DNA of 64,000 bases from Cyclobacteriaceae bacterium (GTDB lineage: Bacteria > Bacteroidota > Bacteroidia > Cytophagales > Cyclobacteriaceae), in assembly GCA_947458585.1 (NCBI GenBank), contig CANGYY010000002.1:1-64000 (forward strand), written 5' to 3'. A model generated the notes under the pieces. It worked only from the letters and a program-made list of their open reading frames with translations. It was not told the origin of the DNA and ran no database searches. Shown here piece after piece: positions 54,827-64,000 of this stretch. Within the stretch, counting starts at the first letter, position 1, and each line of letters starts with the position of its first letter. A program made the translations under genes and the position numbers.

Positions 54827-57800
54827 TTATTTTCTTTTAAGTCTAATTGTCAACTTATCGGTAAGCAAATACATCACTGGTACGAGTACTAACGTAATGA
54901 TCGTAGCAAAGGTTAACCCAAATATTACAGTCCAGGCCATTGGTCCCCAGAAGGCTGCATTATCACCTCCTACGTAGAATTGAGGATCAAATTCACTCAA
55001 TAGGGTAGCGAAATTAATGTTCATCCCGATAGCCAAAGGAATCAATCCAAGCACCGTGGTGATCGCAGTCAAGAGTACTGGACGAAGACGAGTTTTACCA
55101 GCTTCCACAATACTGTCGAAGGAAGCCTGAATCGGAAGGATTGCTCCATCCTCAAGTCCCAATTCTTCGCGTTTTCTAACCCGAACCAGATCCGTGTAAT
55201 CAATCAATACAATCGCATTGTTTACGACTACCCCAGCGAGGGAAATAATCCCGATACCAGTCATGATCACGACAAAATCCATATTGAAGATCACCAACCC
55301 CAAAAACACCCCGATGGTACTAAAGAGTACCGAAGTCATGATGATAAATGGACTAACCACGGAGTTGAACTGCGCCACAATAATCAAGAAAATCAAGGAA
55401 ATTGCAATTCCCAAGGCACGCAATAAGAAGGCCTGAGACTTGGCTTGCTCCTCCTGCTCACCAGTATACTTTACCGTAATCCCTTCAGGAACGGGATAAG
55501 CTGCCATCGCTTCCTTGATTTGACTATTGATCTCGGTAGGATTGTATCCATCTAGCACGTTGGAGAACATACTCACTACTTTTTCGGAGTCTTTTCTTTT
55601 CACCGATCCATAGGTAGAACCATACTGAATGTCGGCCACCGCAGAAATTGGAACTTCTCTCTTTTCACCAAACTTGTCTCGGAAACCAATCTTCTTGTTC
55701 ACAAGCGTATTGATGTCGTAACGAGAATCTTCCTCCAGGCGCAACAGAATTGGGTAGTCGTCCTCTCCTTCTTTGTACTTGGAAATTTCAAGCCCAAACA
55801 AAGAAGTACGCAGCTCCTGAGCAATGCTAGAAGTAGACAAGCCAAATCGTCTTGCCTTTTCTCGATCAATACGTACCACCACCTCTGGACTTCCCAGGGA
55901 AAGGTCTGTTTTCAATTCCTCCAAACCTGGAATGGAATTGGATTCCAAGTAGGCCTTGGTCTCATCTACGTAGGCAATCAATTGCTCGTAATCTTCCCCT
56001 ACAAATTCAATGTTAACCGGATTTCCCACTGGAGGACCATTTTGCTGCTTGTCCACGGTAATTAGAACCCCTGGGTACACTTTCGCCAAGTCACGGATCA
56101 CTTCCATGGCTTCGTTGGTATCAATTCCTTGACGGTCTATGTAGTCCACAAAGCCAATGGTAATCTTCGCTTTATGTGGCGTAGACTGAAGGCTTGGCCC
56201 CTGCGTAGGATCACCAGTACCTTCACCCACTTGGGTGATGACCGACTCCATGATTCCTCCATAAGGCTCCAATTTGGTCATCATTTCATCCTCCATCTTA
56301 TCCACAAAGGCATTGGTCGCCTCGATGCTTGTTCCAATCGGGAACTCAACGAACACGTTGACCAACTGAGGCTGATTGTCTGGGAAGAAAAGAACCTTTG
56401 GCGCTCGAATACCAAGCAAGGCAATGGAGAAAATCAACAACAAAAAGGTACCTACCAAAAATTTGATTGGGTTTTTACCCTTCAAAGCAAAAGTAAGCAG
56501 CGATTCGTAGCCATTTTCCAATTTGACCAAGTAGACAGCCTGAAACCAGCCCACTGCTTTTCTCAAATAGAATACATACACCACGATCAGCACGGAAGTT
56601 ACCACTGCGAGAGAACCTATGGTATTCCAACCTGCGAGGTAACTTACAAGCCCCACTAGCAAAAATAAACCAGCTGCTCTTAGGGACGCCTTCTTAGGTT
56701 TGTTTTGGGTCATGTCCTCAATCTTCATGTACATTGCAGTCATCACAGGATTGATGACCAAGGCAACAAACAAGGAGGCAGAAAGTACAATAATCAGTGT
56801 AATCGGTAGGTATTTCATAAACTCCCCTACTAGATCATCCCAAAAAGCCAAGGGCAGAAACGCCGCCAAAGTAGTCAGTGTAGAGGTAATAATCGGCCAA
56901 GCGACTTCTCCTACCCCTTCTTTTGCAGCCTGAATTCGTGGCTTGCCATCTTGCATGAGTCGGTAGATATTTTCTACCACCACGATGCCATTGTCCACCA
57001 GCATCCCCAAAGCAAGGATGAGCGAAAAGAGCACCATCAAATTGAGCGTAATGCCAAAGGAATCCAGTACCAAGAAGGAAATGAACATGGACAATGGAAT
57101 CGCCGAACCCACAAAAAGTGCATTTCGGAAGCCCATGAAAAACATCAATACCAAGACTACCAGGATAATTCCAAAAATGATGGAGTTTTCCAAGTCACTT
57201 ACTTGAATACGCGTTTGCTTACTCTGATCGTTGGTGATGGAAATCTCCAAATTCTCCGGGAACCGATTGGCCTTGGTGGTCTCAATGATCTCTTTGATTT
57301 TGTCAGCTGCATCCAATAAATTTTCCCCGCTTCGCTTGGTTACGTTGATGGTGATTACTGGAAGGTTCTTGCTGCGTGCATACGATACTCTATCCTTGAA
57401 CGTGTCCTTAATTTCGGCTACATCTCGGAGGTAAACGATCTTCTGCTGGTCCGTCTTGACGATGATATTCATCAAATCCTCAGGATTAGTGAATTCTCCA
57501 TCAATTCGAAGCGTGCGCTCAAAGTCACCATTCTTGATGCTACCACCTGAAATGGTCAAGTTTTCAGTTTGCACCGCACCAGCAATATCTCCAAAACTTA
57601 CGCCCACAGATTCCATCTTGTAGGGATCTACATTGATCTGAATCTCTCGCTCTACGGTACCTGCAAGGTCTGCCTTGGAAATTTCTGGTAGCTTCTCGAT
57701 GGCATCTTCCAAATATTCCCCATAACGTTTCAATTCCTGCTCCGAATAAGGACCAGAGATATTGACGTTCATAATTGGGAAATCGGAGGTGTTCACCTCC

Positions 57801-58225
57801 TGCACATTGGGCTCCTGATCAAGATCGGTAGGCAACTCACTTTTTGATTTGTCTACTGCGTCTTTTACATCTTGGATGGCTTTGGCAAGTTCCACTCCAG
57901 GAGTGAACTCAACCACAATGGAGGAGAAATCCTGTACCGAGGTAGACTTGATGTCCTTCACATTATTCAAGGACTTTAACTGTTTCTCAATAGGTCGCGT
58001 AATCAGGTTTTCCATATCCACAGGCGAATTGCCTGGATAGGGAGTACCCACATATACAGTAGGGATAACGATTTCTGGGAAACTTTCCTTGGGCATGGTG
58101 CGGTAGGCACCCAAACCCAATACCGTAATGATTAGCGTCAGAATGATGACCGACGTAGAATTGTCCACGCTAAAGCTGGACAACCCAAACTCACGGATCG
58201 TTTTGGATTTTTGAGGGCTATCCAT
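54827..58225 (-). CDS. RND efflux permease, HAE1-like
   Basis: The 1132-residue inner-membrane proton-driven pump has the RND pattern: helix 1 with SVIILTLIITVLGLGAYRTM, the first porter loop, helices 2-6 (FGIILVVLVLMFFMGFRNAL, MVLFSLILALGMLVDNGIVVVENI with the essential Asp-Asn of helix 4), a second loop and helices 7-12 ending ITLVLVPVMYLLTDKL. It is longer than AcrB (1049) because of an insertion of about 60 residues with two extra hydrophobic segments after helix 6 (AAGLFLLVGLVSYLAG and SLAVVTSVLIVVYVFYL). It lies two bases after the adaptor gene. Substrates are unknown. Confidence 0.94.
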   Translation of the reverse strand: MDSPQKSKTIREFGLSSFSVDNSTSVIILTLIITVLGLGAYRTMPKESFPEIVIPTVYVGTPYPGNSPVDMENLITRPIEKQLKSLNNVKDIKSTSVQDFSSIVVEFTPGVELAKAIQDVKDAVDKSKSELPTDLDQEPNVQEVNTSDFPIMNVNISGPYSEQELKRYGEYLEDAIEKLPEISKADLAGTVEREIQINVDPYKMESVGVSFGDIAGAVQTENLTISGGSIKNGDFERTLRIDGEFTNPEDLMNIIVKTDQQKIVYLRDVAEIKDTFKDRVSYARSKNLPVITINVTKRSGENLLDAADKIKEIIETTKANRFPENLEISITNDQSKQTRIQVSDLENSIIFGIILVVLVLMFFMGFRNALFVGSAIPLSMFISFLVLDSFGITLNLMVLFSLILALGMLVDNGIVVVENIYRLMQDGKPRIQAAKEGVGEVAWPIITSTLTTLAAFLPLAFWDDLVGEFMKYLPITLIIVLSASLFVALVINPVMTAMYMKIEDMTQNKPKKASLRAAGLFLLVGLVSYLAGWNTIGSLAVVTSVLIVVYVFYLRKAVGWFQAVYLVKLENGYESLLTFALKGKNPIKFLVGTFLLLIFSIALLGIRAPKVLFFPDNQPQLVNVFVEFPIGTSIEATNAFVDKMEDEMMTKLEPYGGIMESVITQVGEGTGDPTQGPSLQSTPHKAKITIGFVDYIDRQGIDTNEAMEVIRDLAKVYPGVLITVDKQQNGPPVGNPVNIEFVGEDYEQLIAYVDETKAYLESNSIPGLEELKTDLSLGSPEVVVRIDREKARRFGLSTSSIAQELRTSLFGLEISKYKEGEDDYPILLRLEEDSRYDINTLVNKKIGFRDKFGEKREVPISAVADIQYGSTYGSVKRKDSEKVVSMFSNVLDGYNPTEINSQIKEAMAAYPVPEGITVKYTGEQEEQAKSQAFLLRALGIAISLIFLIIVAQFNSVVSPFIIMTSVLFSTIGVFLGLVIFNMDFVVIMTGIGIISLAGVVVNNAIVLIDYTDLVRVRKREELGLEDGAILPIQASFDSIVEAGKTRLRPVLLTAITTVLGLIPLAIGMNINFATLLSEFDPQFYVGGDNAAFWGPMAWTVIFGLTFATIITLVLVPVMYLLTDKLTIRLKRK

Positions 58226-58227
58226 GT

Positions 58228-59358
58228 TTACTGCTCAGCTACGTTTACACTGAAATTATCACCCACTTCGCGGAATCCTTTGTCTACCAAAATCTCGGTT
58301 CCTAAAAGCCCTTCTACGATTTCGGTTTGATCACCTGAGGTATAGCCACGGGTCACGTATTTTTTCTTTGCTAACCCATTTTCTACAGCAAACAGGTAGT
58401 CTCCTTTGGTATCTGCCATGATTAAGTGGGAAGGAACAATAACACTCTCATTATTTTTATAATCTTGAATCTTCAAAACAGAAATCATGTTAGGCTTTAC
58501 CTCTGGAAGGTTTGGTAGGAAAACTTCTACTTTAAATGTACGATTGTTGGGATTGATGATTGAACCCGTTGCAGACACTTTAGTAATGATGGTCTTGTTG
58601 ATGGATGGGAAAGTGATTTCTACTGAATCTCCTTTGGCAAGTGCACCGATGTAGCTCTCGGAAATATCAGCCTCGATAAATAGGTCACTTTCACCCACAA
58701 ACTGGAATAGCTGCGATCCAGGTTGCACCAACTCACCTACACGCACTCGAACCGTTTCCACTGTTCCATTGAATGGAGCACGAATGGTAGATTTAGCCAA
58801 TTGGGTCTTCAAGGAAGCAAGGCTTTTCTCCAATCCTTCTTTTCTGCTTTTTGCTTCCAAATACTGGATTTCAGTACCAATTTTTTGATTCCAAAGGCGC
58901 TCCTGCTTTTCAAACACGGTTCGGGCTAAGGAAAGACTATTTTCCAATTCTTCGATACTGCGTTGGATGGCTTCGGAATCCACCTTTGCCAACACTTGTC
59001 CTTTGGAAACACGCATGCCTTCGATGGCAGGGATGTCCAAAATTCTTCCAAGTGTCTCTGAACTGATATTCACGTTCTTCTTGGAAAGTACAGATCCCGT
59101 TACCTCCACATAGTGAGTAAATTCCCCTTTTCTGGCAGGTACCGTGGTGATCAATAGGGGCTTTTTGGCTGCAGCAGCAAATTCAGGATCTGCAGCAATC
59201 AATTCAGCTTCCAAGGTTTGGATTTGTGTAGTCAACTCAGTAAGTTGACCTTTTAAAGCTTCCAATTCAGCTTTTTTGGCTTCTAGGCCATCTCCTGCAC
59301 AGGAGGCTATCCCAAGAGAAAGGACAAGCAAAGTGGCGAAGTTTAGGATTGATTTCAT
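58228..59358 (-). CDS. RND periplasmic adaptor lipoprotein
   Basis: The 376-residue membrane-fusion protein has a lipoprotein signal (FATLLVLSLGIASCAGDG; lipobox Cys near residue 20). An N-terminal coiled coil (KAELEALKGQLTELTTQIQT) follows, which is unusual before the lipoyl domain. The lipoyl halves are MRVSKGQVLAKVDSEAIQ and IRAPFNGTVETVRVRVGELV around a helical hairpin, with a barrel domain after them. It joins the RND permease to the TolC-like channel. It lies 29 bases after the TolC gene and two before the permease. Confidence 0.93.
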   Translation of the reverse strand: MKSILNFATLLVLSLGIASCAGDGLEAKKAELEALKGQLTELTTQIQTLEAELIAADPEFAAAAKKPLLITTVPARKGEFTHYVEVTGSVLSKKNVNISSETLGRILDIPAIEGMRVSKGQVLAKVDSEAIQRSIEELENSLSLARTVFEKQERLWNQKIGTEIQYLEAKSRKEGLEKSLASLKTQLAKSTIRAPFNGTVETVRVRVGELVQPGSQLFQFVGESDLFIEADISESYIGALAKGDSVEITFPSINKTIITKVSATGSIINPNNRTFKVEVFLPNLPEVKPNMISVLKIQDYKNNESVIVPSHLIMADTKGDYLFAVENGLAKKKYVTRGYTSGDQTEIVEGLLGTEILVDKGFREVGDNFSVNVAEQ

Positions 59359-59387
59359 GGGTATAAAATAGAGGTGGAAGAGTTGGT

Positions 59388-60749
59388 TTAGTTGGTCAAA
59401 TCAGGCTTTAGCAAGCCTAGGGCTTTTTCAAGATTTATTTTGGAAATTAGTCCATCGTAGATGGCTCCGAGGTAATTGATTTCTGCTTGAATTAGGGCTG
59501 CATCTGCTTCCACTACTTCAAGGTTGGATCCCACCCCTTCTTTGTATTTGATTCGGGCAATTTGGTAAACCTCAGTAGCGAGCTGCAAATTTGCTTCCTG
59601 TACCTCAAGGAGGCTGAGGTCGTTTCGAAGATTAGCCTTTGCAACGTACAATTCGTTCTTAAAGGATTCTTTCAAGAAAGTACGCTGGTTTTCAAGTTGA
59701 TTAATATGAACCCGGTTTTTCTGAATCCGCGCCGCTTTTCCAAATCCATCAAAAATGGGAACTGACATGCTCACACCTACTAAGGAGCTTCCAAACCAGT
59801 TGGAGCTATTGAAAACTCGGTCCAATTCATTGCCCGCACCGCTTCTACGCGTATTTCCAATAAAATCAATTTTGGGCATGTACTGGCTCATGTTATTTTT
59901 CAAGTCCAAGCCAGCAAGCGTTAGCTGTGTGGACACCTGCTCCAATTCAATCCGCTCAGCACCTTCTTCACCAAGTAGCGCAAGCGTTTCCTCTTTGGGA
60001 GCTAATTCTTCCAAAGACTCCGCTAGGATTACTTCGTATTCCATGGGAATCCCCATCTGAAGTTTTAGGATTTGCTTGCTGATGTCCAAGCCGGTTTGGC
60101 TTCTTTGAACCTGCGTATAGATATTGTTCCGCTGCACCTGCACTCGGGAAACATCCAGCTTTTCTACAAAGCCGGCTTCCTGAAGCGCGGTAGTTTCTTT
60201 AAGCAGCGTATCGATTCGCGACAGGTTGGCTTCGGCTAGACGGATCCGCTGCTGGTTGACCAAAACCCCGAAATAGGCTTTTTTCACATTTTCAACCACA
60301 TCGATCTCAGCCTTTTTCAAGTCTTGGTTGGTCAGGTCAAGGAGCGTTTTGGCTGCGCGCAAACCCACAAAAAATGAACCGTCAAAAATCATCTGGGAAA
60401 CAGTAACTCCCAAACCGGAGGAATAACTCACTCCAAATCGAGCTGGAATCACGTCGCTTGGATTGGAGGGATCTCCAAATGGCGGTTGATTCGGTAAAAA
60501 GACAACTGGGATTTTTGGATTGTAATCCAAGTTGTAGGCACCACTAATCTGAGGAAGGCCTCGGGAGGTAGTTTCCTTAATCGTTGCCTTGGAAATTAGG
60601 AGTTCCAATCGCGCATTTTTAGCGCTCGGATTGTTTTCCAAAGCATAGGTAAGGGCATCAGCAAGCTTCAATTCTACCAGCTGTTGCGCAGCGAGTTGGG
60701 AAGCACTTAGCCCTACCATAGCAAGGAGGAGGAGGAGGTATTTTTTCAT
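59388..60749 (-). CDS. TolC-family outer-membrane channel
   Basis: The 453-residue protein has a signal peptide (YLLLLLAMVGLSASQLAAQ) and two repeats of the TolC fold with long helices. LKLADALTYALENNPSAKNA opens the first, QQRIRLAEANLSRIDTLLKE lies in the middle, and the second repeat runs to IYDGLISKINLEKALGLL at the end. It is the outer-membrane exit of the adjacent RND pump. It lies 12 bases after the TetR gene, so the regulator is the first gene of the operon. Confidence 0.94.
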   Translation of the reverse strand: MKKYLLLLLAMVGLSASQLAAQQLVELKLADALTYALENNPSAKNARLELLISKATIKETTSRGLPQISGAYNLDYNPKIPVVFLPNQPPFGDPSNPSDVIPARFGVSYSSGLGVTVSQMIFDGSFFVGLRAAKTLLDLTNQDLKKAEIDVVENVKKAYFGVLVNQQRIRLAEANLSRIDTLLKETTALQEAGFVEKLDVSRVQVQRNNIYTQVQRSQTGLDISKQILKLQMGIPMEYEVILAESLEELAPKEETLALLGEEGAERIELEQVSTQLTLAGLDLKNNMSQYMPKIDFIGNTRRSGAGNELDRVFNSSNWFGSSLVGVSMSVPIFDGFGKAARIQKNRVHINQLENQRTFLKESFKNELYVAKANLRNDLSLLEVQEANLQLATEVYQIARIKYKEGVGSNLEVVEADAALIQAEINYLGAIYDGLISKINLEKALGLLKPDLTN

Positions 60750-60761
60750 ATACTAGTTGGT

Positions 60762-61370
60762 TTAATTCAATAGGTCTTTCTGTACTAAAAAGGCTTGTCT
60801 TCCTTTATCTGTAAAAATACCGTGAAGAAAGTGGTCCATAATTACCAATTGCTCTTCAAGTACATTGTATTCGGGATCCGAAAAATTTTTCGGATCAAAG
60901 GCAGTAGTGATTTGGTTCAATCTCACCTTGGCCAGAATACGAGAATCAATTTCGGCTCGGAAATACCCAAGCTGTTTACCAAGTTCCAAGACATTGACCA
61001 GGTCTTTTTGAATCGTTTGATCCTTGAAAGATTCAAATAGCTTCCAGGCCTCTGGAAAATATTTCTGTACCTCTAGGATTACCAATGGATTGATAGAAGT
61101 AAGTCGGTCACGCATCATTCGAGAAGTCTGCACCAGGTGTTCGATGACTCCATCCCTCTGTTCTAGTATGATGGAAAGTTTCTGCTGATCCTCTTCCAAA
61201 ATGGCAGCAAATACAGCTTTCACTAAATCCTTCTTGTCTTCAAACTCTTGATAAATGGTCTTCTTTGAAATACCGGCCTGTCTCGCCAAGTCTTCCATGG
61301 TAACTGTTCGCACGCCAAAACGCGCAAACTGCTCCGTAGCTATCTCTAAAATTCGTTTCCTGGTCTCCAC
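60762..61370 (-). CDS. TetR/AcrR-family repressor of the RND operon
   Basis: The 202-residue regulator has a TetR helix-turn-helix near residues 20-50: FGVRTVTMEDLARQAGISKK followed by TIYQEFEDKKDLV. An all-helical ligand domain of low conservation follows. The start is a GTG at 61370. It precedes tolC, adaptor and permease genes on the same strand and overlaps none. Just upstream lie a -7 element (61391-61398) and a 9-bp-arm inverted repeat (61400-61427), the likely autoregulatory operator. An inducing ligand, possibly a pump substrate, is not predictable. Confidence 0.94.
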   Translation of the reverse strand: METRKRILEIATEQFARFGVRTVTMEDLARQAGISKKTIYQEFEDKKDLVKAVFAAILEEDQQKLSIILEQRDGVIEHLVQTSRMMRDRLTSINPLVILEVQKYFPEAWKLFESFKDQTIQKDLVNVLELGKQLGYFRAEIDSRILAKVRLNQITTAFDPKNFSDPEYNVLEEQLVIMDHFLHGIFTDKGRQAFLVQKDLLN

Positions 61371-61390
61371 AGCTATCTTTAATTAAAAGA

Positions 61391-61398
61391 CAAAACTA
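61391..61398 (-). promoter_or_regulatory. Bacteroidota-type -7 element of the TetR-RND operon
   Basis: The minus strand reads TAGTTTTG, an exact match, 20 bases before the GTG start. It lies one base from the inverted repeat at 61400-61427, so a bound repressor would block the promoter. Confidence 0.7.
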
Positions 61399-61399
61399 C

Positions 61400-61427
61400 G
61401 GAAACTATTTATTTGTTTATAGTTTCC
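61400..61427. promoter_or_regulatory. TetR-type operator, inverted repeat GGAAACTAT-N10-ATAGTTTCC
   Basis: Perfect 9-bp arms with a 10-base AT-rich spacer overlap the region between -7 and -33 of the operon promoter. The 28-bp total length and the position next to a TetR gene suggest an autorepression site. No second copy is visible in the window. Confidence 0.8.
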
Positions 61428-61592
61428 ATGGTTTTATTTAAAAATATTATTTCAAAATAGCATATCTTTAACACGTTTTATAGAATATTCAATCGTTATA
61501 TTTAGTTTATAGGAATATAATTTCATGATGACTGAAATAACCCTACATATTATTTTCCCAAATCCCCTTTTACAAAAGTTAATTTTACTACC

Positions 61593-62438
61593 ATGGAATT
61601 TGTCAGGCACGCTGCTGGAAATCTAGCCTACCAAAGCTTCGGTAGCGGTTCAGAGGTTTGGATTTTCTTTCATGGGTTCGGACAATGCCACCTGGACATG
61701 TTGGCTTTCAATAAACTCCGAACACCCAAGCAACGCTACCTTTTTGTTGACCTCATCTACCATGGCAAGAGCAGTTGGAATTCGTCTGAAAAAACATTGA
61801 AAAAGGAAGAATGGAAAACCATCCTTCTATCCCTACTGCAACAAGAATCCATCGATTCCTTTCACCTGGTAGGCTACAGCATGGGTGGCAAATTTGCCTT
61901 GCTAAGCTATGAGTTGCTTCCCGAACGGATCAGCAGCCTAACTCTCCTCGCTCCGGATGGCATCAAAACAGGTCTATGGTACAGCATGAGCAACTACCCC
62001 TCTGGAATTCATCCACTTTTCAAACAGGTTGTCTTTCGGCCAAAGCGATTTTTTACACTAGTAGATGGCCTAAAAACAGCCGGACTGCTGCAGAAAAGTC
62101 TTGTAAAATTTGTCAAAACCCAACTCGAAACCCGTTCCAAACGAGCGCAAGCTTTCCTTGTTTGGAAGGTACTAGGCGGAATCAACTTACAACTTGGGAC
62201 CACCATTCGGCAACTTCGACAGCATCCCATTCCTGTCAGTGTATTCTTGGGAGAGTTTGACCGCATGGTATCTCCGAAAAACCTAGAGCGATTTACAGCC
62301 AAAGTTCCACAACTCAAACTCCTTCAGCTTCCTGTGGGACACGGGCAACTCATTGAAGCCACAGTTTCCTCCCTCCATCAAGATCAAGAAAAAGAGCACA
62401 GCTCCACGTACCAAGAACCGACGGAAAATCCGGCCTAA
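61593..62438 (+). CDS. Alpha/beta-fold hydrolase
   Basis: The 281-residue product has the alpha/beta-hydrolase core: an oxyanion-hole strand VWIFFHGFGQCHLDM near residues 26-40, the nucleophile elbow LVGYSMGGKFAL with Ser near residue 96, the acid region VFLGEFDRMVSPKNLERF and the catalytic His in LPVGHGQLIE. No signal peptide is visible. The sequence gives no hint of the ester substrate. It is transcribed alone toward purL, from which it is separated by 76 bases. Confidence 0.9.
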   Translation: MEFVRHAAGNLAYQSFGSGSEVWIFFHGFGQCHLDMLAFNKLRTPKQRYLFVDLIYHGKSSWNSSEKTLKKEEWKTILLSLLQQESIDSFHLVGYSMGGKFALLSYELLPERISSLTLLAPDGIKTGLWYSMSNYPSGIHPLFKQVVFRPKRFFTLVDGLKTAGLLQKSLVKFVKTQLETRSKRAQAFLVWKVLGGINLQLGTTIRQLRQHPIPVSVFLGEFDRMVSPKNLERFTAKVPQLKLLQLPVGHGQLIEATVSSLHQDQEKEHSSTYQEPTENPA

Positions 62439-62486
62439 AAATTGAAAACTTAGGGGTTACTTTTTACATTCTAAAACCCAAATTCT

Positions 62487-62494
62487 TACCTTTG
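62487..62494 (+). promoter_or_regulatory. Bacteroidota-type -7 element of purL
   Basis: TACCTTTG is an exact TAnnTTTG match, 20 bases before the purL ATG at 62515. A TTTTTAC stretch about 20 bases upstream may be a degenerate -33. Confidence 0.6.
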
Positions 62495-62514
62495 TAACTT
62501 ACCCGCCCAAGGAC

Positions 62515-64000
62515 ATGATTTTCTTCTTTGAATCCCCCAAAAAACTCATTTATGGAGTTCAAGTACCTCAACCCCTGCTCGCAGAAGACATCCAAAAGTT
62601 AAGCTGGCTTTTTGGGGAAGCAAAAGCCCTCCAAACGGATAAAATTAGCAGTAGGTATTCAGGACCACGCAAAGAAATGATTACCCCATGGTCTACCAAT
62701 GCGGTAGAAATCACGGGGAATATGGGTATCCTAGGGATTCAGCGAATCGAAGAATTCATTCCATTGCAAGCAGGTGAGCAAATTGATCCCATGCTCCAAA
62801 AAGCCTATGATGGCTTGGATCAAGCGGTTTTTGACATTCACCTACAACCAGAACCTATCAAAGCAATTACAGACATTGCTGCTTACAATAAAAGTGAAGG
62901 CCTAGCGCTCAGCCAAGAAGAAGTAGATTACCTCAACCAGGTGGCCGCACAACTTGGACGCCCCCTCACCGACTCGGAAGTATTTGGCTTTTCGCAAGTC
63001 AACTCCGAGCACTGCCGACACAAGATCTTCAACGGCACCTTCATTATCGATGGAGAAGTAAAGCCGATGACACTTTTTCAATTGATCAAGGAAACCTCCA
63101 AGCGTCATCCCAATCGAATCGCCTCGGCCTACAAAGACAATGTGGCTTTTGTAAATGGCCCCTCGATCCAACAATTTGCTCCTAAAACGCAGCATCAAGC
63201 AGATTTTTTTGAACCACGAGAAATCGATACCGTCCTTTCACTCAAAGCGGAAACCCACAACTTCCCTACCACTGTGGAACCCTTCAATGGTGCCGCTACT
63301 GGTGCCGGTGGTGAAATTCGGGACCGATTGGCAGGTGGTACCGCGTCCATCCCACTTGCAGGTACGGCGGTATACATGACCTCCTACTCCAGGTCAGAAG
63401 CAGGACGAAGCTGGGAAAAAAATCTACCTGCACGCCCTTGGCTCTACCAAAGCCCAATGGACATCCTCATCAAAGCCTCCAATGGAGCCTCTGACTTTGG
63501 AAATAAATTTGGCCAACCCCTAATCGCAGGCTCGGTACTCACCTTCGAACACGAAGAAAACGAGAAACAGCATGGCTTCGACAAGGTCATCATGCTTGCT
63601 GGAGGCGTAGGATTTACCAATGCCAAGTACACCAAGAAAGCGGAACCTAAAGCCGGTGATCAGATCGTCATCATGGGCGGTGACAACTACCGCATCGGCA
63701 TGGGTGGATCGGCAGTATCTTCCTTGAATACGGGTGAGCTCTCCAATGCCATCGAACTGAATGCCATCCAACGCTCCAATCCGGAAATGCAAAAGCGCGT
63801 TTCAAACGTGATTCGTGCCATGGCGGAAAGCGAAAACAACCCCATTGTCTCCATTCACGATCACGGCGCAGGTGGACACCTCAACTGCCTCTCCGAATTG
63901 GTTGAAAGCACAGGCGGTACCATCCACATCGATCAACTCCCTGTGGGAGACCCTACCCTATCCGCCAAGGAGATCATCGGTAACGAATCCCAAGAACGCA
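62515..64000 (+). CDS. purL: Phosphoribosylformylglycinamidine synthase, N-terminal 495 codons (cut by window edge)
   Basis: The frame is open from ATG 62515 to the right edge. It is the long, single-chain PurL (about 1230 residues in full) that converts FGAR to FGAM in purine synthesis with glutamine as amide donor. The N-terminal domain begins MIFFFESPKKLIYGVQV, followed by FGFSQVNSEHCRHKIFNGTF with the conserved NSEHCRH, SLKAETHNFPTTVEPFNGAA with the ATP/Mg site (positions 63240-63294), TGAGGEIRDRLAGG, and DHGAGGHLNCLSELVE near the edge. The glutaminase domain lies beyond the window. Confidence 0.96.
   Translation, partial: MIFFFESPKKLIYGVQVPQPLLAEDIQKLSWLFGEAKALQTDKISSRYSGPRKEMITPWSTNAVEITGNMGILGIQRIEEFIPLQAGEQIDPMLQKAYDGLDQAVFDIHLQPEPIKAITDIAAYNKSEGLALSQEEVDYLNQVAAQLGRPLTDSEVFGFSQVNSEHCRHKIFNGTFIIDGEVKPMTLFQLIKETSKRHPNRIASAYKDNVAFVNGPSIQQFAPKTQHQADFFEPREIDTVLSLKAETHNFPTTVEPFNGAATGAGGEIRDRLAGGTASIPLAGTAVYMTSYSRSEAGRSWEKNLPARPWLYQSPMDILIKASNGASDFGNKFGQPLIAGSVLTFEHEENEKQHGFDKVIMLAGGVGFTNAKYTKKAEPKAGDQIVIMGGDNYRIGMGGSAVSSLNTGELSNAIELNAIQRSNPEMQKRVSNVIRAMAESENNPIVSIHDHGAGGHLNCLSELVESTGGTIHIDQLPVGDPTLSAKEIIGNESQER

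Overview
The window looks like a chromosomal segment of a Bacteroidota bacterium of the order Cytophagales, probably Cyclobacteriaceae (Algoriphagus-like). This rests on the gene families (DAHP synthase fused to chorismate mutase, DUF4268, DUF4197, UpxY/NusG-like factor, lysyl-tRNA synthetase with an extra C-terminal domain, CusA fused to its outer-membrane partner). It also rests on 13 exact matches to the Bacteroidota -7 promoter element TAnnTTTG just upstream of start codons. No rRNA, tRNA, CRISPR array, insertion sequence or phage gene was seen. Nearly all of it is housekeeping or envelope genes packed in short operons with 1-4 bp overlaps.

Layout. 1-12 kb: a truncated unknown gene; gcvT-comB; an A-type Fe-S carrier; methylmalonyl-CoA epimerase and thiL; a thioredoxin-like/NAD(P)-epimerase/dtd operon; a second A-type carrier that lacks the C-terminal cysteines; a WD40-DivIVA-folB-DUF4268 operon; a phosphopantetheinyl transferase with a redoxin. 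12-21 kb: divergent amidase and LptD-like genes, a DUF4197 protein, an AT-rich serine hydrolase, then proline dehydrogenase-lysS.

21-29 kb is the centrepiece: a Phe/Tyr biosynthesis cluster. A first DAHP synthase-chorismate mutase is followed by a 418-bp gap. That gap holds a 31-codon leader peptide with a Phe/Tyr-rich run, an antiterminator helix and a strong intrinsic terminator. After it come a second DAHP synthase-chorismate mutase, aroB, aroA, pheA, an aminotransferase and tyrA. This has every part of a ribosome-mediated transcription attenuator controlling the pathway from DAHP to Phe and Tyr, and it is the most notable signal in the window.

29-45 kb: a Kelch protein, an amino-acid permease, a short SSB, a phosphodiesterase-like protein, a GNAT enzyme, then a metal-efflux locus (response regulator, sensor kinase, CusA-TolC fusion, CusB-like adaptor), a PepSY membrane protein with a divergent lipoprotein, and a divergent MerR/SDR pair with a well-formed promoter region. 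45-64 kb: metG, a ligA enlarged by about 148 residues, a CorC/HlyC-type protein, dapA-xseA-xseB, a lone UpxY-like antiterminator, a TetR-controlled TolC/adaptor/RND operon with an obvious inverted-repeat operator, an alpha/beta hydrolase, and the first 495 codons of purL running off the right edge.
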